Assembly (NCBI GenBank): GCA_002698965.1
Contig: PAAT01000106.1
Span: 19,947-56,606 of the forward strand
Reading direction: 5' to 3'
Length of the DNA stretch: 36,660 bases
Origin: Rhodopirellula sp.
Lineage (GTDB): Bacteria > Planctomycetota > Planctomycetia > Pirellulales > Pirellulaceae
This document shows positions 8,488 to 16,559 of the stretch, one piece after another. The notes under the pieces are model-generated. The model worked only from the letters and a program-made list of their open reading frames with translations. It made no database searches and was not told the DNA's origin. Positions within the stretch are counted from its first letter, which is position 1; each line of letters starts with the position of its first letter. The position numbers and the translations under genes are program-made.

Positions 8488-8795
8488 AATGAGCACCCCA
8501 ATCCTTAGGTAGGTTGTTTGAAAACCCACGCCTTATTAACAGTATTTCTGATTTATATAACAACCTCGACTTCCCCCGTTTCGACGCCGCAGATTTCATC
8601 GAGCGGGATGCATCACACGTATCACAGCATACACCCCTGTGGGCGCCAAATAAGACTGATTTACTAATTCCCTACGCGCGGATTAATAATCTCACATCTA
8701 ACATTCACTTCCAATAGCAACGCATGTCTAACCGAATAGACTGGTTTACAGTCGGAACAATTGGTTAGAATAGCGGTGTCTTTGGAGTACCGTTA
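8488..8795. other. 308-base intergenic region between tandem DUF1501 genes
   Basis: No convincing gene is present. A 67-codon TTG-started frame (8514-8717) has no family resemblance. Near the right end there is a short hairpin, GACTG-5-CAGTC (8740-8754), then TTTACA (8745-8750) and TAGAAT (8766-8771), a possible but short-spaced (15 bases) promoter for the gene at 8796. The end of the preceding gene contains ACAGGT-13-ACCTGT (8455-8479), a weak terminator-like stem with a large loop. Confidence 0.6.
8745..8771 (+). promoter_or_regulatory. Candidate promoter for second DUF1501 gene
   Basis: TTTACA (8745-8750) and TAGAAT (8766-8771) resemble -35 and -10 elements, 25 bases before the ATG at 8796. 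The spacer is only 15 bases, shorter than optimal, so the assignment is weak. A GACTG/CAGTC inverted repeat (8740-8754) overlaps the -35 and could be an operator. Confidence 0.3.
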
Positions 8796-10133
8796 ATGTT
8801 TAAATTCACCGCCCGCCAGAAAGCAAACTCCGGCCGGCTCGCCAGGCGCGAGTTCCTGACTATCGGAACGCTGGGCCTTTCGGGCCTCTCGCTTGCAGAC
8901 ATCCTCCGCGCTGAAGCCGCTTCCGGGGTTAGTAATCACAAATCTGTCATCATGATTTATTTGACTGGGGGGCCGCCTCATCAGGACATGGTAGACCTTA
9001 AACCTGACGCACCTTCCGAGATCCGCGGAGCATTCAACCCTATTTCAACCAAACTACCGGGCATACAGATTTCTGAGCTGATGCCCCGTACGGCGGCCAA
9101 GCTAGACAAGTTTGTAATCATTCGTTCTCTGGAAGGGTCCGACGGTCGCCACTCCTCTTTTCAATGTGCTACGGGAAGAAACTTTGCGAATCAGCCGCAA
9201 GGCGGATGGCCTGAGATCGGCTCGGTTCTTTCCAAACTACAAGGCCCGGTACATCCAGCAATACCCCCCAATATAGATTTGTCTCTTCACATGGAGCATC
9301 TACCCTACAACCTCCCTGGACCAGGGTTTTTAGGCCAGACTCACACTCCGTTCAAACCAACGGGCGAGTCGTTAGCAGATATGACCCTCACGGACATTGA
9401 CGTGAGTCGTTTCGACGATCGACGCCAATTACTTACGAAATTTAATACCGTACGAAGGAAGTTGGATGCCGATGGATACCCACAGGGCGCCGACGGTTTT
9501 ACGAAACAGGCTTTGGATCTCCTAACTTCCAGTAAGTTAGCCGAAGCTCTAGACCTCTCCAACGAGCCAACGGCCGCACGCGAACGTTACGGCAAAGACG
9601 ATCCCAACGTTCTGCCGTACTCCAACAAGGGCTACCAAGCAATCGTTTCGAAGTTTTTAACCGCGCGTAGGTTAGTTGAAGCCGGGGCACGAGTTGTGAC
9701 AGTATCTTATGCCGACTTCGATTGGCATAGTTCCAATTTTAAGCACGGACGAAAAGTCATCCCGCTTTTAGATCAAGCCTTGACAGCCCTTGTCGACGAT
9801 CTGCACGAACGCGGTATGCAGGATGATGTTACTGTTGTTGTTTGGGGTGAATTCGGAAGAACCCCAAAGATCAATGCCAATGCGGGCCGCGATCACTGGA
9901 GCAAAGTATGTTCCGCCATTCTGGCCGGCGGCGGCATGCCCACCGGCCAAGTAATCGGCGCCACGAATAAATACGCGGAGGAAGCAATTGACCGACCGGT
10001 CCACTTCAATGAAGTCTTCTCGCAGATCTATTACAATCTCGGGATCGACCCAACGCTAACCACGGTCGAGGATTTAGCCGGACGACCTCGTTATTTGCAA
10101 GACGATTACCGTCCACTGCCAGAACTCAGTTAG
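8796..10133 (+). CDS. DUF1501 protein, Tat-exported
   Basis: A 445-residue DUF1501 protein with a twin-arginine leader (LARREFLTIGTLGLSGLSLADIL, residues 15-37). Family marks include YLTGGPPHQDMVDLKPDAP (55-73), a TARRLVEAGARVVTV block, GEFGRTPKIN near 351, and NAGRDHWSK near 364-372. The start is supported by GGAG eight bases before the ATG. It is distinct from the neighbour at 7084: the GGPSHVDTWD signature is GGPPHQDMVD here, so the two are diverged paralogues and not a recent duplication. No DUF1549-type partner lies nearby. It ends 11 bases from the stop of the convergent glycosyltransferase gene. Function unknown; exported metallo-hydrolase fold is the family-level expectation. Confidence 0.93.
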   Translation: MFKFTARQKANSGRLARREFLTIGTLGLSGLSLADILRAEAASGVSNHKSVIMIYLTGGPPHQDMVDLKPDAPSEIRGAFNPISTKLPGIQISELMPRTAAKLDKFVIIRSLEGSDGRHSSFQCATGRNFANQPQGGWPEIGSVLSKLQGPVHPAIPPNIDLSLHMEHLPYNLPGPGFLGQTHTPFKPTGESLADMTLTDIDVSRFDDRRQLLTKFNTVRRKLDADGYPQGADGFTKQALDLLTSSKLAEALDLSNEPTAARERYGKDDPNVLPYSNKGYQAIVSKFLTARRLVEAGARVVTVSYADFDWHSSNFKHGRKVIPLLDQALTALVDDLHERGMQDDVTVVVWGEFGRTPKINANAGRDHWSKVCSAILAGGGMPTGQVIGATNKYAEEAIDRPVHFNEVFSQIYYNLGIDPTLTTVEDLAGRPRYLQDDYRPLPELS

Positions 10134-10144
10134 AAACCCAGATC

Positions 10145-11092
10145 TTAGATTGTCGCAAGTAGCGCCCGCCAAGCCCGCTTTTCCGCCAATGGTGTATAAC
10201 GCTTCGCAAGTTTCCGAACGGCGTTCGTTAGGCTTTTGTAAAATGAAGGTGTGGTTTCGCATTTCCATAAAAGCGCCCTCAGCTCTTTCGTATCGCCCAC
10301 TTCAAACAATCCCGGATAGTTGTCACCTAGGATCCCGATAGACCCTGAAATACGACTTGCCAAAACCGGAGTCCCACAACATATAGCTTCGCTCAACACA
10401 TTAGCGCCGCCTTCTACCTTAGAACTTAGAACTAATAACCTCGCCCTTTGGATTCTTTGAAGTGTGACCTCCCAAGGACATAATCCTTCGTAGTGATAAC
10501 GTTCATTATTGTTCGATTCGCGAATTGCTCTTGCGTGTAACGTTTCCGATAACGCAGTGCCGAGGTGATGAACCTGGATCCTGGAGTTCGCTGGTAACTT
10601 TCGCACGGCCATTGCCGTCCTAAACGGGTCCTTAACGCTACGTAGATGTCCCACAACAACGACTTCAAATTCGTGTTTCAAGGGTTGCATAACAACTCGG
10701 GGTGGCTCGCAAGATTGCGATATTACAAAGGTTTTCTCTGCCCATATTGCTCGAAGATGTGTCAAGGCGTGTGTTTGCAGGACAATTAATCGATCAGCAC
10801 TCTCAATACCACTGGTAACCTTTTGATCTCGATGGATATCGAGATAAAGGTCTGTCCCGCTGAGGCACAGGACAACCGGCGTGTCCGGGTATCTCTGCTT
10901 CATCTTTGATGTGTATTCAGCAGATTTCCCCGCGTGAATCGCAATCGATAAGTCACAGGGCAGGGGCTCCGCTGAATCAATAATCCTGACTTCATGGCCT
11001 AAGTCGGTTAGGCATCGCTTCCATCGTTCCGCAGTAACACGATTTCCTTTAACCGAACCTCTGGCCGCCGGGGTAAAACAGTGAATTTTCAT
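10145..11092 (-). CDS. senB: SenB-type glycosyltransferase (selenosugar synthase family, TIGR04348-like)
   Basis: The 315-residue product matches the TIGR04348 glycosyltransferase family that includes SenB, which joins selenophosphate and a UDP-sugar to make a selenosugar in selenoneine biosynthesis. Recognised stretches are the N-terminal TPAARGSVKGNRVTAERW (8-24), CDLSIAIHA (46-54), LSGTDLYLDI (77-86), VVGHLRSVKDPFRTA (146-160), and the nucleotide-sugar site SKVEGGANVLSEA (224-236, Glu227 and Glu235) followed by GTPVLASRISGSIGILGDNYPG (240-261). No membrane segment, so cytoplasmic. AGGGA lies just before the ATG. No SenA (ergothioneine-synthase-like oxidase) or SenC/SelD selenophosphate synthetase is adjacent; neighbours are a convergent DUF1501 gene and a divergent beta-helix gene. 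Family membership is well supported; true selenosugar activity is inference. Confidence 0.83.
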   Translation of the reverse strand: MKIHCFTPAARGSVKGNRVTAERWKRCLTDLGHEVRIIDSAEPLPCDLSIAIHAGKSAEYTSKMKQRYPDTPVVLCLSGTDLYLDIHRDQKVTSGIESADRLIVLQTHALTHLRAIWAEKTFVISQSCEPPRVVMQPLKHEFEVVVVGHLRSVKDPFRTAMAVRKLPANSRIQVHHLGTALSETLHARAIRESNNNERYHYEGLCPWEVTLQRIQRARLLVLSSKVEGGANVLSEAICCGTPVLASRISGSIGILGDNYPGLFEVGDTKELRALLWKCETTPSFYKSLTNAVRKLAKRYTPLAEKRAWRALLATI

Positions 11093-11239
11093 ATATTCCC
11101 TAAATATCGACTAAGGACTTATGCCGACGATTATGCTAGCCAATCTCACAAATCTATTTTTTCAAACAGCCATCCTAGTCTTTCCTATATATTGTTCAAT
11201 TGATTAACCAAACTTCAGGATCGTTTTAGGTAATAGATC

Positions 11240-12361
11240 ATGCAACATGTTTACGGCGTCTCAACGATTAAAGATTTGCTGAATTTCGATCCGATGGACT
11301 CAACTCAGCTACATGTCGCCGGCTATTTCAAACCCGGCGATGGGGGTGGAGGCCTCTTTTTCTGGGAACCTGATTCCAGCTTTGATCCTGATAACGGGTG
11401 GGTCTTCCGATCTCATGTGCGGCCGCGTGGACGGTGGCGTCGCGTTCAATCTTCCGATCACGACGTCCGTTTCTTTGGAGCATTCCCTTCCTCAGGTGAC
11501 GTAAGCAAACAGTTCCAACAGGCGCTTTACTCTTGCAAAAAAGGGGGCAGACTCTACATACCTAGCGGCCACTACTCAATTAGTCGCCCGCTCGATGTCT
11601 ATCAAGGTACATCGGTCATTGGTGACGGGTTACTTTCAGAAATCCACTACGGCGGCCCGACCGGAACCGCCTGTTGGAATGCAGCTCAACGCTCCCCCGC
11701 AACTTCAGTGTCTTTTCGCGGGCTTAATACCCTTGTACACAATGAAGGCACATATGCCTTTCGACTTACGGGCATGAGTTATAGTCGATTTGATTCACTG
11801 TTCGTCCACTTAAGAGCATCAAACACCTCGGCATATTATGGACCCTCTAATGGTGAATCCCCTTATTACAACGTTTTTACTAATTGTCACGCTTCAGGTC
11901 CGGGTGGCGAATCCAACGGTTGCGTCGGTTTTGACTGGGCTGCACATGACGACGGCGATTTGGCGCCCAACGCCAATCAGGTATTCGGTGGCCATATTAA
12001 CAGCGTCGACATTGCCGTAAGATGCCAGGGGACCGGCAATATCTTCCATGGCCAGGTTTTTGAGATGGTGAACGTAGGATATGAATTTGACTTGCCAGCC
12101 AAAAGATATACCGCCGTTCACCAGGGGATATCGAACGATGTATTTGGACTCTATTCCGAATATGCCAAGATCGTATTTCATCAAAAACATCCAACGTGCT
12201 ATTTCGTGGCGCAGACGAGCATGGTAACGGGCCATAAAAAAATGCTTGAGGCGAAAAGCAAGGACAATTGTGTGCTACTTAGTAGCCATTCCGGGCAATT
12301 GCCTATGAACCGAAGTTTTTTTCAAAAAGCGGTCGAGTTCAATCCTCTCACCTTTGAATAG
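11240..12361 (+). CDS. Right-handed beta-helix (pectate-lyase-like) protein with tailspike-type N-terminus
   Basis: The 373-residue protein opens with a short module (residues 5-75) of the form seen before beta-helices in phage tailspikes and related depolymerases: a VAGYFKPGDGGGGLFFW stretch followed by DNGWVFRS and GRWRRV. The rest has the features of the pectate-lyase-3 superfamily beta-helix: FGAFPSSGDVSKQFQQAL, GGRLYIPSGHYSI, and repeated short strands rich in Gly, Asn and Asp. Such proteins bind or cleave polysaccharides. There is no signal peptide or Tat motif, unusual among the surrounding genes, so its route to a substrate is unclear. ATG 11240 follows AGG at nine bases. It is divergent from the SenB-type gene and ends 14 bases before the stop of the convergent molybdoenzyme gene. 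No phage structural genes lie nearby. Confidence 0.75.
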   Translation: MQHVYGVSTIKDLLNFDPMDSTQLHVAGYFKPGDGGGGLFFWEPDSSFDPDNGWVFRSHVRPRGRWRRVQSSDHDVRFFGAFPSSGDVSKQFQQALYSCKKGGRLYIPSGHYSISRPLDVYQGTSVIGDGLLSEIHYGGPTGTACWNAAQRSPATSVSFRGLNTLVHNEGTYAFRLTGMSYSRFDSLFVHLRASNTSAYYGPSNGESPYYNVFTNCHASGPGGESNGCVGFDWAAHDDGDLAPNANQVFGGHINSVDIAVRCQGTGNIFHGQVFEMVNVGYEFDLPAKRYTAVHQGISNDVFGLYSEYAKIVFHQKHPTCYFVAQTSMVTGHKKMLEAKSKDNCVLLSSHSGQLPMNRSFFQKAVEFNPLTFE

Positions 12362-12375
12362 TGGCCCTGCTTGAC

Positions 12376-13626
12376 TTATGTTACCGTCAGGCGCCGTGTA
12401 GAGATCTCATTCTTGCCGCTCTTCTGAATGCTGCGTGGTTCCGGTTGGGCAAAACCATTTTGGTCTATCGCCCGAACTCGAATCTCATACTTGCCAGGTT
12501 GGAGGTCGCGAAAAACGGTATAAAACGAAATCATTCCATACCGTAGAGGCCAGGACAAGGCCTTTCCGCTTTGACGATCGAACCCCAAGACCGTTTTACT
12601 ATCCGTGCCTGTTGGTAACACCGTGTTCCAATCCGGTTCTGCTGCAAGCTCGCACTTTTTCCATGAGGCTTTCTTCAGTTCCGGCGAATCGTCATCCAGC
12701 CGTTTTGCGCCGGGCAGGAGTTCCCGCATCCAATACTCCACACGTCGGAGCCCTGAATAACCATTGATTGCTTGCCCGGTAATCACGATAGGGTCATTCG
12801 TGGAAAATTCCGCAGCGCCTTTGTCTAAATAAGCAGCGGTCTTTAGAAACGATTCCGGATCATTGTTGCTTAATGCATAGGTGTCATTGTTTCGGTAATC
12901 ATTCGTTGCAAACAACTGCTGAAGCCATTTGATTGACTTAAATCCATGAGCCCAAGGGACGATCATACGAACTGGCCCACCTCTCTGGAGGGAAATAGGC
13001 TCGCCATTTAAAGAGTATGCCAGAAACACCGGCAATTCTCCGGGCGGGGTCTCCATTGCCTGCGTATAACTCACCGAAGACTGAAAAATCTGTTTAGGAT
13101 CCTCGTTGTGAAACCCACGGAAATAGATCCTCCTAACATTCTTCATCGGGCCGCATTTTCGGAGAACAACGGATAATGGAACCCCTTCCCACAAGCCCTG
13201 ACCAAGAGGCTGTGGAATATTTAAACACTGCATTGCCTTGATGAATTTGACTCCCTGCGTTTTTCCTAAGTCCCGCAGTTGATCAAACGTGATACTGGTG
13301 TTGTCAACGTTTTGAAACTCACGTGTTAAAAAAGATGGTTCTTTGACAATTCCGGGCTGAGTGAACGTGTCGGCGGAAATTTCTAAACGCCAGGAATCCC
13401 TCGTCAATCCCGCCTCGACTAACGCTTGTCCCATCAGTGAATAGGGCTTAGGATTACCTCGCGAGACATCGTAAAACCCTCCTGCTTCGGTCAAGACGTC
13501 ATGAGGGCATAGGCGTTCAAGTGGAATCTGTATAGCTGCACTTACGTGGTTTATTTGATTCCCCGCCGAGGCAGCACTAACGGCGACCGCCGTTGTACGC
13601 ATCGCTTCTCTTCGGTTAATTTTCAT
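12376..13626 (-). CDS. Tat-exported sulfite-oxidase-family molybdopterin oxidoreductase
   Basis: A 416-residue protein with a Tat-like leader (NRREAMRTTAVAVSAASAG, 4-22), a molybdopterin-binding domain of the sulfite oxidase fold (about 70-255) and a C-terminal immunoglobulin-like dimerisation domain (about 275-416, ending QKSGKNEISTRRLTVT). The candidate molybdenum-ligand Cys is C134 in KAMQCLNIPQ. The block RGGPVRMIVPWAHGFKSIKWL (215-235) matches the family HGxPLRLVVPGxxGxxSVKWL signature, with Arg in place of the usual His. No haem or cytochrome b domain is present, so electrons must go to a separate acceptor; none is encoded beside it. Substrate is unknown; sulfite or other oxyanion and sulfoxide-type chemistry are family possibilities. 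It is divergent from the DUF1587/1592 operon. Confidence 0.88.
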   Translation of the reverse strand: MKINRREAMRTTAVAVSAASAGNQINHVSAAIQIPLERLCPHDVLTEAGGFYDVSRGNPKPYSLMGQALVEAGLTRDSWRLEISADTFTQPGIVKEPSFLTREFQNVDNTSITFDQLRDLGKTQGVKFIKAMQCLNIPQPLGQGLWEGVPLSVVLRKCGPMKNVRRIYFRGFHNEDPKQIFQSSVSYTQAMETPPGELPVFLAYSLNGEPISLQRGGPVRMIVPWAHGFKSIKWLQQLFATNDYRNNDTYALSNNDPESFLKTAAYLDKGAAEFSTNDPIVITGQAINGYSGLRRVEYWMRELLPGAKRLDDDSPELKKASWKKCELAAEPDWNTVLPTGTDSKTVLGFDRQSGKALSWPLRYGMISFYTVFRDLQPGKYEIRVRAIDQNGFAQPEPRSIQKSGKNEISTRRLTVT

Positions 13627-13667
13627 GAATCGCTCAGTCGTTAGGTTAGGTCTACGAATTTTTCTCT

Positions 13668-13692
13668 ATTGTAGGATGATCTTGCCTACATT
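13668..13692. promoter_or_regulatory. Inverted repeat overlapping a candidate -10 in a divergent intergenic region
   Basis: ATTGTAGG (13668-13675) and CCTACATT (13685-13692) are inverted copies with seven of eight pairs and a 9-base gap. The left arm contains, on the minus strand, TACAAT, a good -10 candidate for the molybdoenzyme gene starting at 13626. The arrangement would suit a dimeric regulator acting on the divergent 180-base intergenic region, but no protein or experiment supports it. Confidence 0.3.
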
Positions 13693-13806
13693 CCTACTTT
13701 CTAGTTTCTTCCACAACCACAGCAATAACTCGACTTCGGACTTTCACTATTACGTCGTTGGCTGTTATCCTTAAATTAGGTTAGACACACTCTTTACGGA
13801 TTCCCA

Positions 13807-16509
13807 ATGATAAAGCCAACTTACTATACAGTGCTTGTACTTTTTGTCGCTTTGGAGACCCATGCCCAAGTTCCGTCTGCAAACACGGAAACGAGCCTAG
13901 CCAATGCACCCGGTCAATTATCACTTAACGAACTCAAACAATACGGGGCCGATCAATCCACCTATTTAACACGTGAATATCAACGATCTAAGGCTACAAC
14001 TCCCAAACCGCGGCTTGCAGAATTTAATAAAGAGATCCTTCCAGTATTAACCAAGACCTGTATCGGTTGCCACGGAGCAGAACACACCGAAGGCAACATT
14101 CGCCTCGACATGCTCGACCCAAACCTCCAAAGAGGGGCGGACGTAAGCTGGTGGCTTGAAGTTATGGCGGTTTTAAGTAACGGTGAAATGCCACCTCCCG
14201 ATGCAACCAAGTTGGCGGATAACGATCGAGCGATGATTATCGACTGGCTCGCTAGTGAAATTCAAGTCGCCTCGGCGGTTCGGCGCGCGGAAGGCGGCCA
14301 TTCCTCCTTCCGACGAATGACGAAGTATGAATACAACTATGCATTACAGGACATCCTCGGTTTACCATGGAATTTTGCCAAAGACCTTCCTCCAGAAGCG
14401 TTTTCCGACGACGGTTTTCAAAACAGTTCCGACTTGCTGCACATGACCGGCAATCAGTTCCAAACATACCGCAGTATTGCCGAAAAGGCTTTGAACCGAG
14501 CAACCTCCCTTACAGAACAACCCCCCATGATTCATTGGGGGATCTCCATGAAAGATAATGCTCGGCTTGACCTGAAAAAACAACAGGACCAGTTGGACAA
14601 AAAACGAGAGGAACTCAAAAGCGATCCGGCAAAACAGAAGGCGGAGTTGGAAAAACTTCTGGCTTCCTTTCAGTCCATTCCCCGTGGCGCCCATTACAAG
14701 AATCTTAAGACCGGGCGGGCAGCTCAGGCAAGCTGGGTCTACTATGGGGGACGTCATGCCAATAGTCCTCAGAACGCACTGCCACCATTCCCCCCTTCCT
14801 TTGAGGACGTGGTCGTCATTCCGCGAGGGCAACGAATTTACGTTGAACTTGGAGATCAAATCCCAGACGAAGGGATGATGCGTGTACGGGTCCGGGCGTA
14901 CACCGACAAGGTACTCGCTTCTGGTCCACCCAGTTTACGGCTGGAATTCGGGTGGCGAGCGAGCAATGAAGGACGCGCAGTGCTTCGCGTCAGCAAGAAG
15001 GACCAGTTCGTAACTGCCACTTCCGATAAGCCGGGAATCTATGAATTCATGGTACCACTTGGTGAAATTTATCCGCGAAATTCGGTACGCGGGGTTAATT
15101 CGATGGGCCAAACTCCCAATCCTTCCGAATACATCAGACTTGTGAATAGTTCTGTCTCACAGTCCGATATTATTGTGGACTTCGTGCAGATCTCCACTCC
15201 AGTGTTTTCTCAATGGCCGACCGCATCTCATAACGACATCTTTATCGGCACTGCGAATTCAGAAAATGAACAAGTCTATGTCCGAGGTGTCTTGGAACAT
15301 TTCATGCCAAAAGCATGGCGGCGAGCCATCTCGAAAGAAGAAGTGAATCGCAAAGTACAATTATTCGATCTCATACGTCCGCAGTGCCCGACTACAGAGG
15401 CAGCCATTGTCGAAGTTTTGGCAACGGTCTTATCATCTCCGAACATGCTCTATTTAACCCGCTCGGAAAACGGTGATAATATATCCCGCAAGCAACACCT
15501 TGGGGATTACGATCTTGCGACACGGCTCGCAATTTTTCTTTGGTGCAGCACCCCAGACTCCATCCTATTAGACCTCGCAGCTAAGGGGGAGCTTCATAAG
15601 CCCGATGTACTCAAAGAGCAAGTAACTCGTATGCTGCAAGACCCCCGAGCCCGCCGGTTGTCGCAACACTTTGTCGAACAGTGGTTGGACCTTAAGATTT
15701 TAGACTTCCTCACCATTGACCGAAAAGTCAGACCACAATTCGACGCAGAACTAAAAGAAGCGATGCTCGAAGAGCCGGTTGCCTTCTTTCATGAAATACT
15801 ATCTCATGACGAAAGTTTGTTAAATTTCATTCATGCCGATTACGCAATGCTCAACGAACGCCTGGCTAATCACTACGGGTTACAAGGTGTCTATGGCAAT
15901 GAATTCCGTCGCGTAAAACTAGAAGATAGAGCGGAGCGCGGTGGTGTACTGACACAAGCCGGGATGTTGACGATGAATTCCTCCGGAAGTGATTCGCACC
16001 CACTTAAGAGAGGGATTTGGCTTTTGGAGGCCATCCTTAACGATCCGCCACCTCCCCCCCCGCCGGCCGTGCCTGAAATTGACTTAGCCGACCCGGAGAT
16101 CGCTAAGCTCACATTGAAGGAAAGAATAGAAGACCATCGAAACCATGCGGCATGCCGGTCATGTCATGCGAAGATTGACCCGTGGGGTATTGCCTTCGAG
16201 AATTATGACGCTCTGGGGATCTGGCGAAACGACATCAAAGGAAAACCCGTAGACGCTTCGAGCAAACTTTTTAACAAGCAGGAATTAAACGGGATCGATG
16301 GCTTGAAACGCTATCTGCTAGAGAATCGCCAGGATCAATTCACACGAGCAATGGTCTACAAGATGGCTACCTTTGCATTAGGGCGACCCCTTACATTTGC
16401 AGACCATTCAAGCGTAAACCAGATCACCGCCGAACTAAGGAAAAGAGAAGACGGTTTGGCAACGATGATTTCGTTAATTGTTGCTAGTGACTTATTTCGA
16501 ACCAAATAG
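13807..16509 (+). CDS. PSCyt1-DUF1587-DUF1595-DUF1592-DUF1588-DUF1585 protein
   Basis: A 900-residue exported multidomain protein typical of Planctomycetes. A signal peptide (1-20) precedes a cytochrome-c-like PSCyt1 domain with CIGCH (85-89) and Met in EMPP (128). DUF1587 follows (about 165-230, RRMTKYEYNYALQDILG). A Lys/Glu-rich coiled coil spans 252-288. A carbohydrate-binding-like beta region precedes the DUF1595/DUF1592 block (MPKAWRRAISKEEV through the HFVEQWLDLKILD stretch). DUF1588 carries SGSDSHPLKRGIWLLE, a proline run, and a second haem-like motif CRSCH followed by AKIDPWGIAFENYD. DUF1585 closes the protein (FTRAMVYKMATFALGRPL). The combination suggests an exported haem protein of unknown substrate. 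It leads a probable three-gene unit with the DUF1552 gene 50 bases downstream, the usual partner. Confidence 0.95.
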   Translation: MIKPTYYTVLVLFVALETHAQVPSANTETSLANAPGQLSLNELKQYGADQSTYLTREYQRSKATTPKPRLAEFNKEILPVLTKTCIGCHGAEHTEGNIRLDMLDPNLQRGADVSWWLEVMAVLSNGEMPPPDATKLADNDRAMIIDWLASEIQVASAVRRAEGGHSSFRRMTKYEYNYALQDILGLPWNFAKDLPPEAFSDDGFQNSSDLLHMTGNQFQTYRSIAEKALNRATSLTEQPPMIHWGISMKDNARLDLKKQQDQLDKKREELKSDPAKQKAELEKLLASFQSIPRGAHYKNLKTGRAAQASWVYYGGRHANSPQNALPPFPPSFEDVVVIPRGQRIYVELGDQIPDEGMMRVRVRAYTDKVLASGPPSLRLEFGWRASNEGRAVLRVSKKDQFVTATSDKPGIYEFMVPLGEIYPRNSVRGVNSMGQTPNPSEYIRLVNSSVSQSDIIVDFVQISTPVFSQWPTASHNDIFIGTANSENEQVYVRGVLEHFMPKAWRRAISKEEVNRKVQLFDLIRPQCPTTEAAIVEVLATVLSSPNMLYLTRSENGDNISRKQHLGDYDLATRLAIFLWCSTPDSILLDLAAKGELHKPDVLKEQVTRMLQDPRARRLSQHFVEQWLDLKILDFLTIDRKVRPQFDAELKEAMLEEPVAFFHEILSHDESLLNFIHADYAMLNERLANHYGLQGVYGNEFRRVKLEDRAERGGVLTQAGMLTMNSSGSDSHPLKRGIWLLEAILNDPPPPPPPAVPEIDLADPEIAKLTLKERIEDHRNHAACRSCHAKIDPWGIAFENYDALGIWRNDIKGKPVDASSKLFNKQELNGIDGLKRYLLENRQDQFTRAMVYKMATFALGRPLTFADHSSVNQITAELRKREDGLATMISLIVASDLFRTK

Positions 16510-16559
16510 AATAATAGAGAAGTTATACGAGCTTCCTCGCAACCTCCAAAAGATACAGT

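Noticed and set aside
8514..8717. 67-codon frame in the DUF1501 spacer
   Set aside because: TTG start, no ribosome site, no recognisable domain or signal; probably chance.
14362..14859. 165-codon minus-strand frame
   Set aside because: Antisense shadow of the DUF1587/DUF1592 gene, inside a region with clear domain content on the plus strand.
16018..16080. Cytosine-rich proline run in the DUF1588 domain as a possible frameshift or slippage site
   Set aside because: The frame is continuous across it and a proline run after WLLEAILNDPP is normal for this family.
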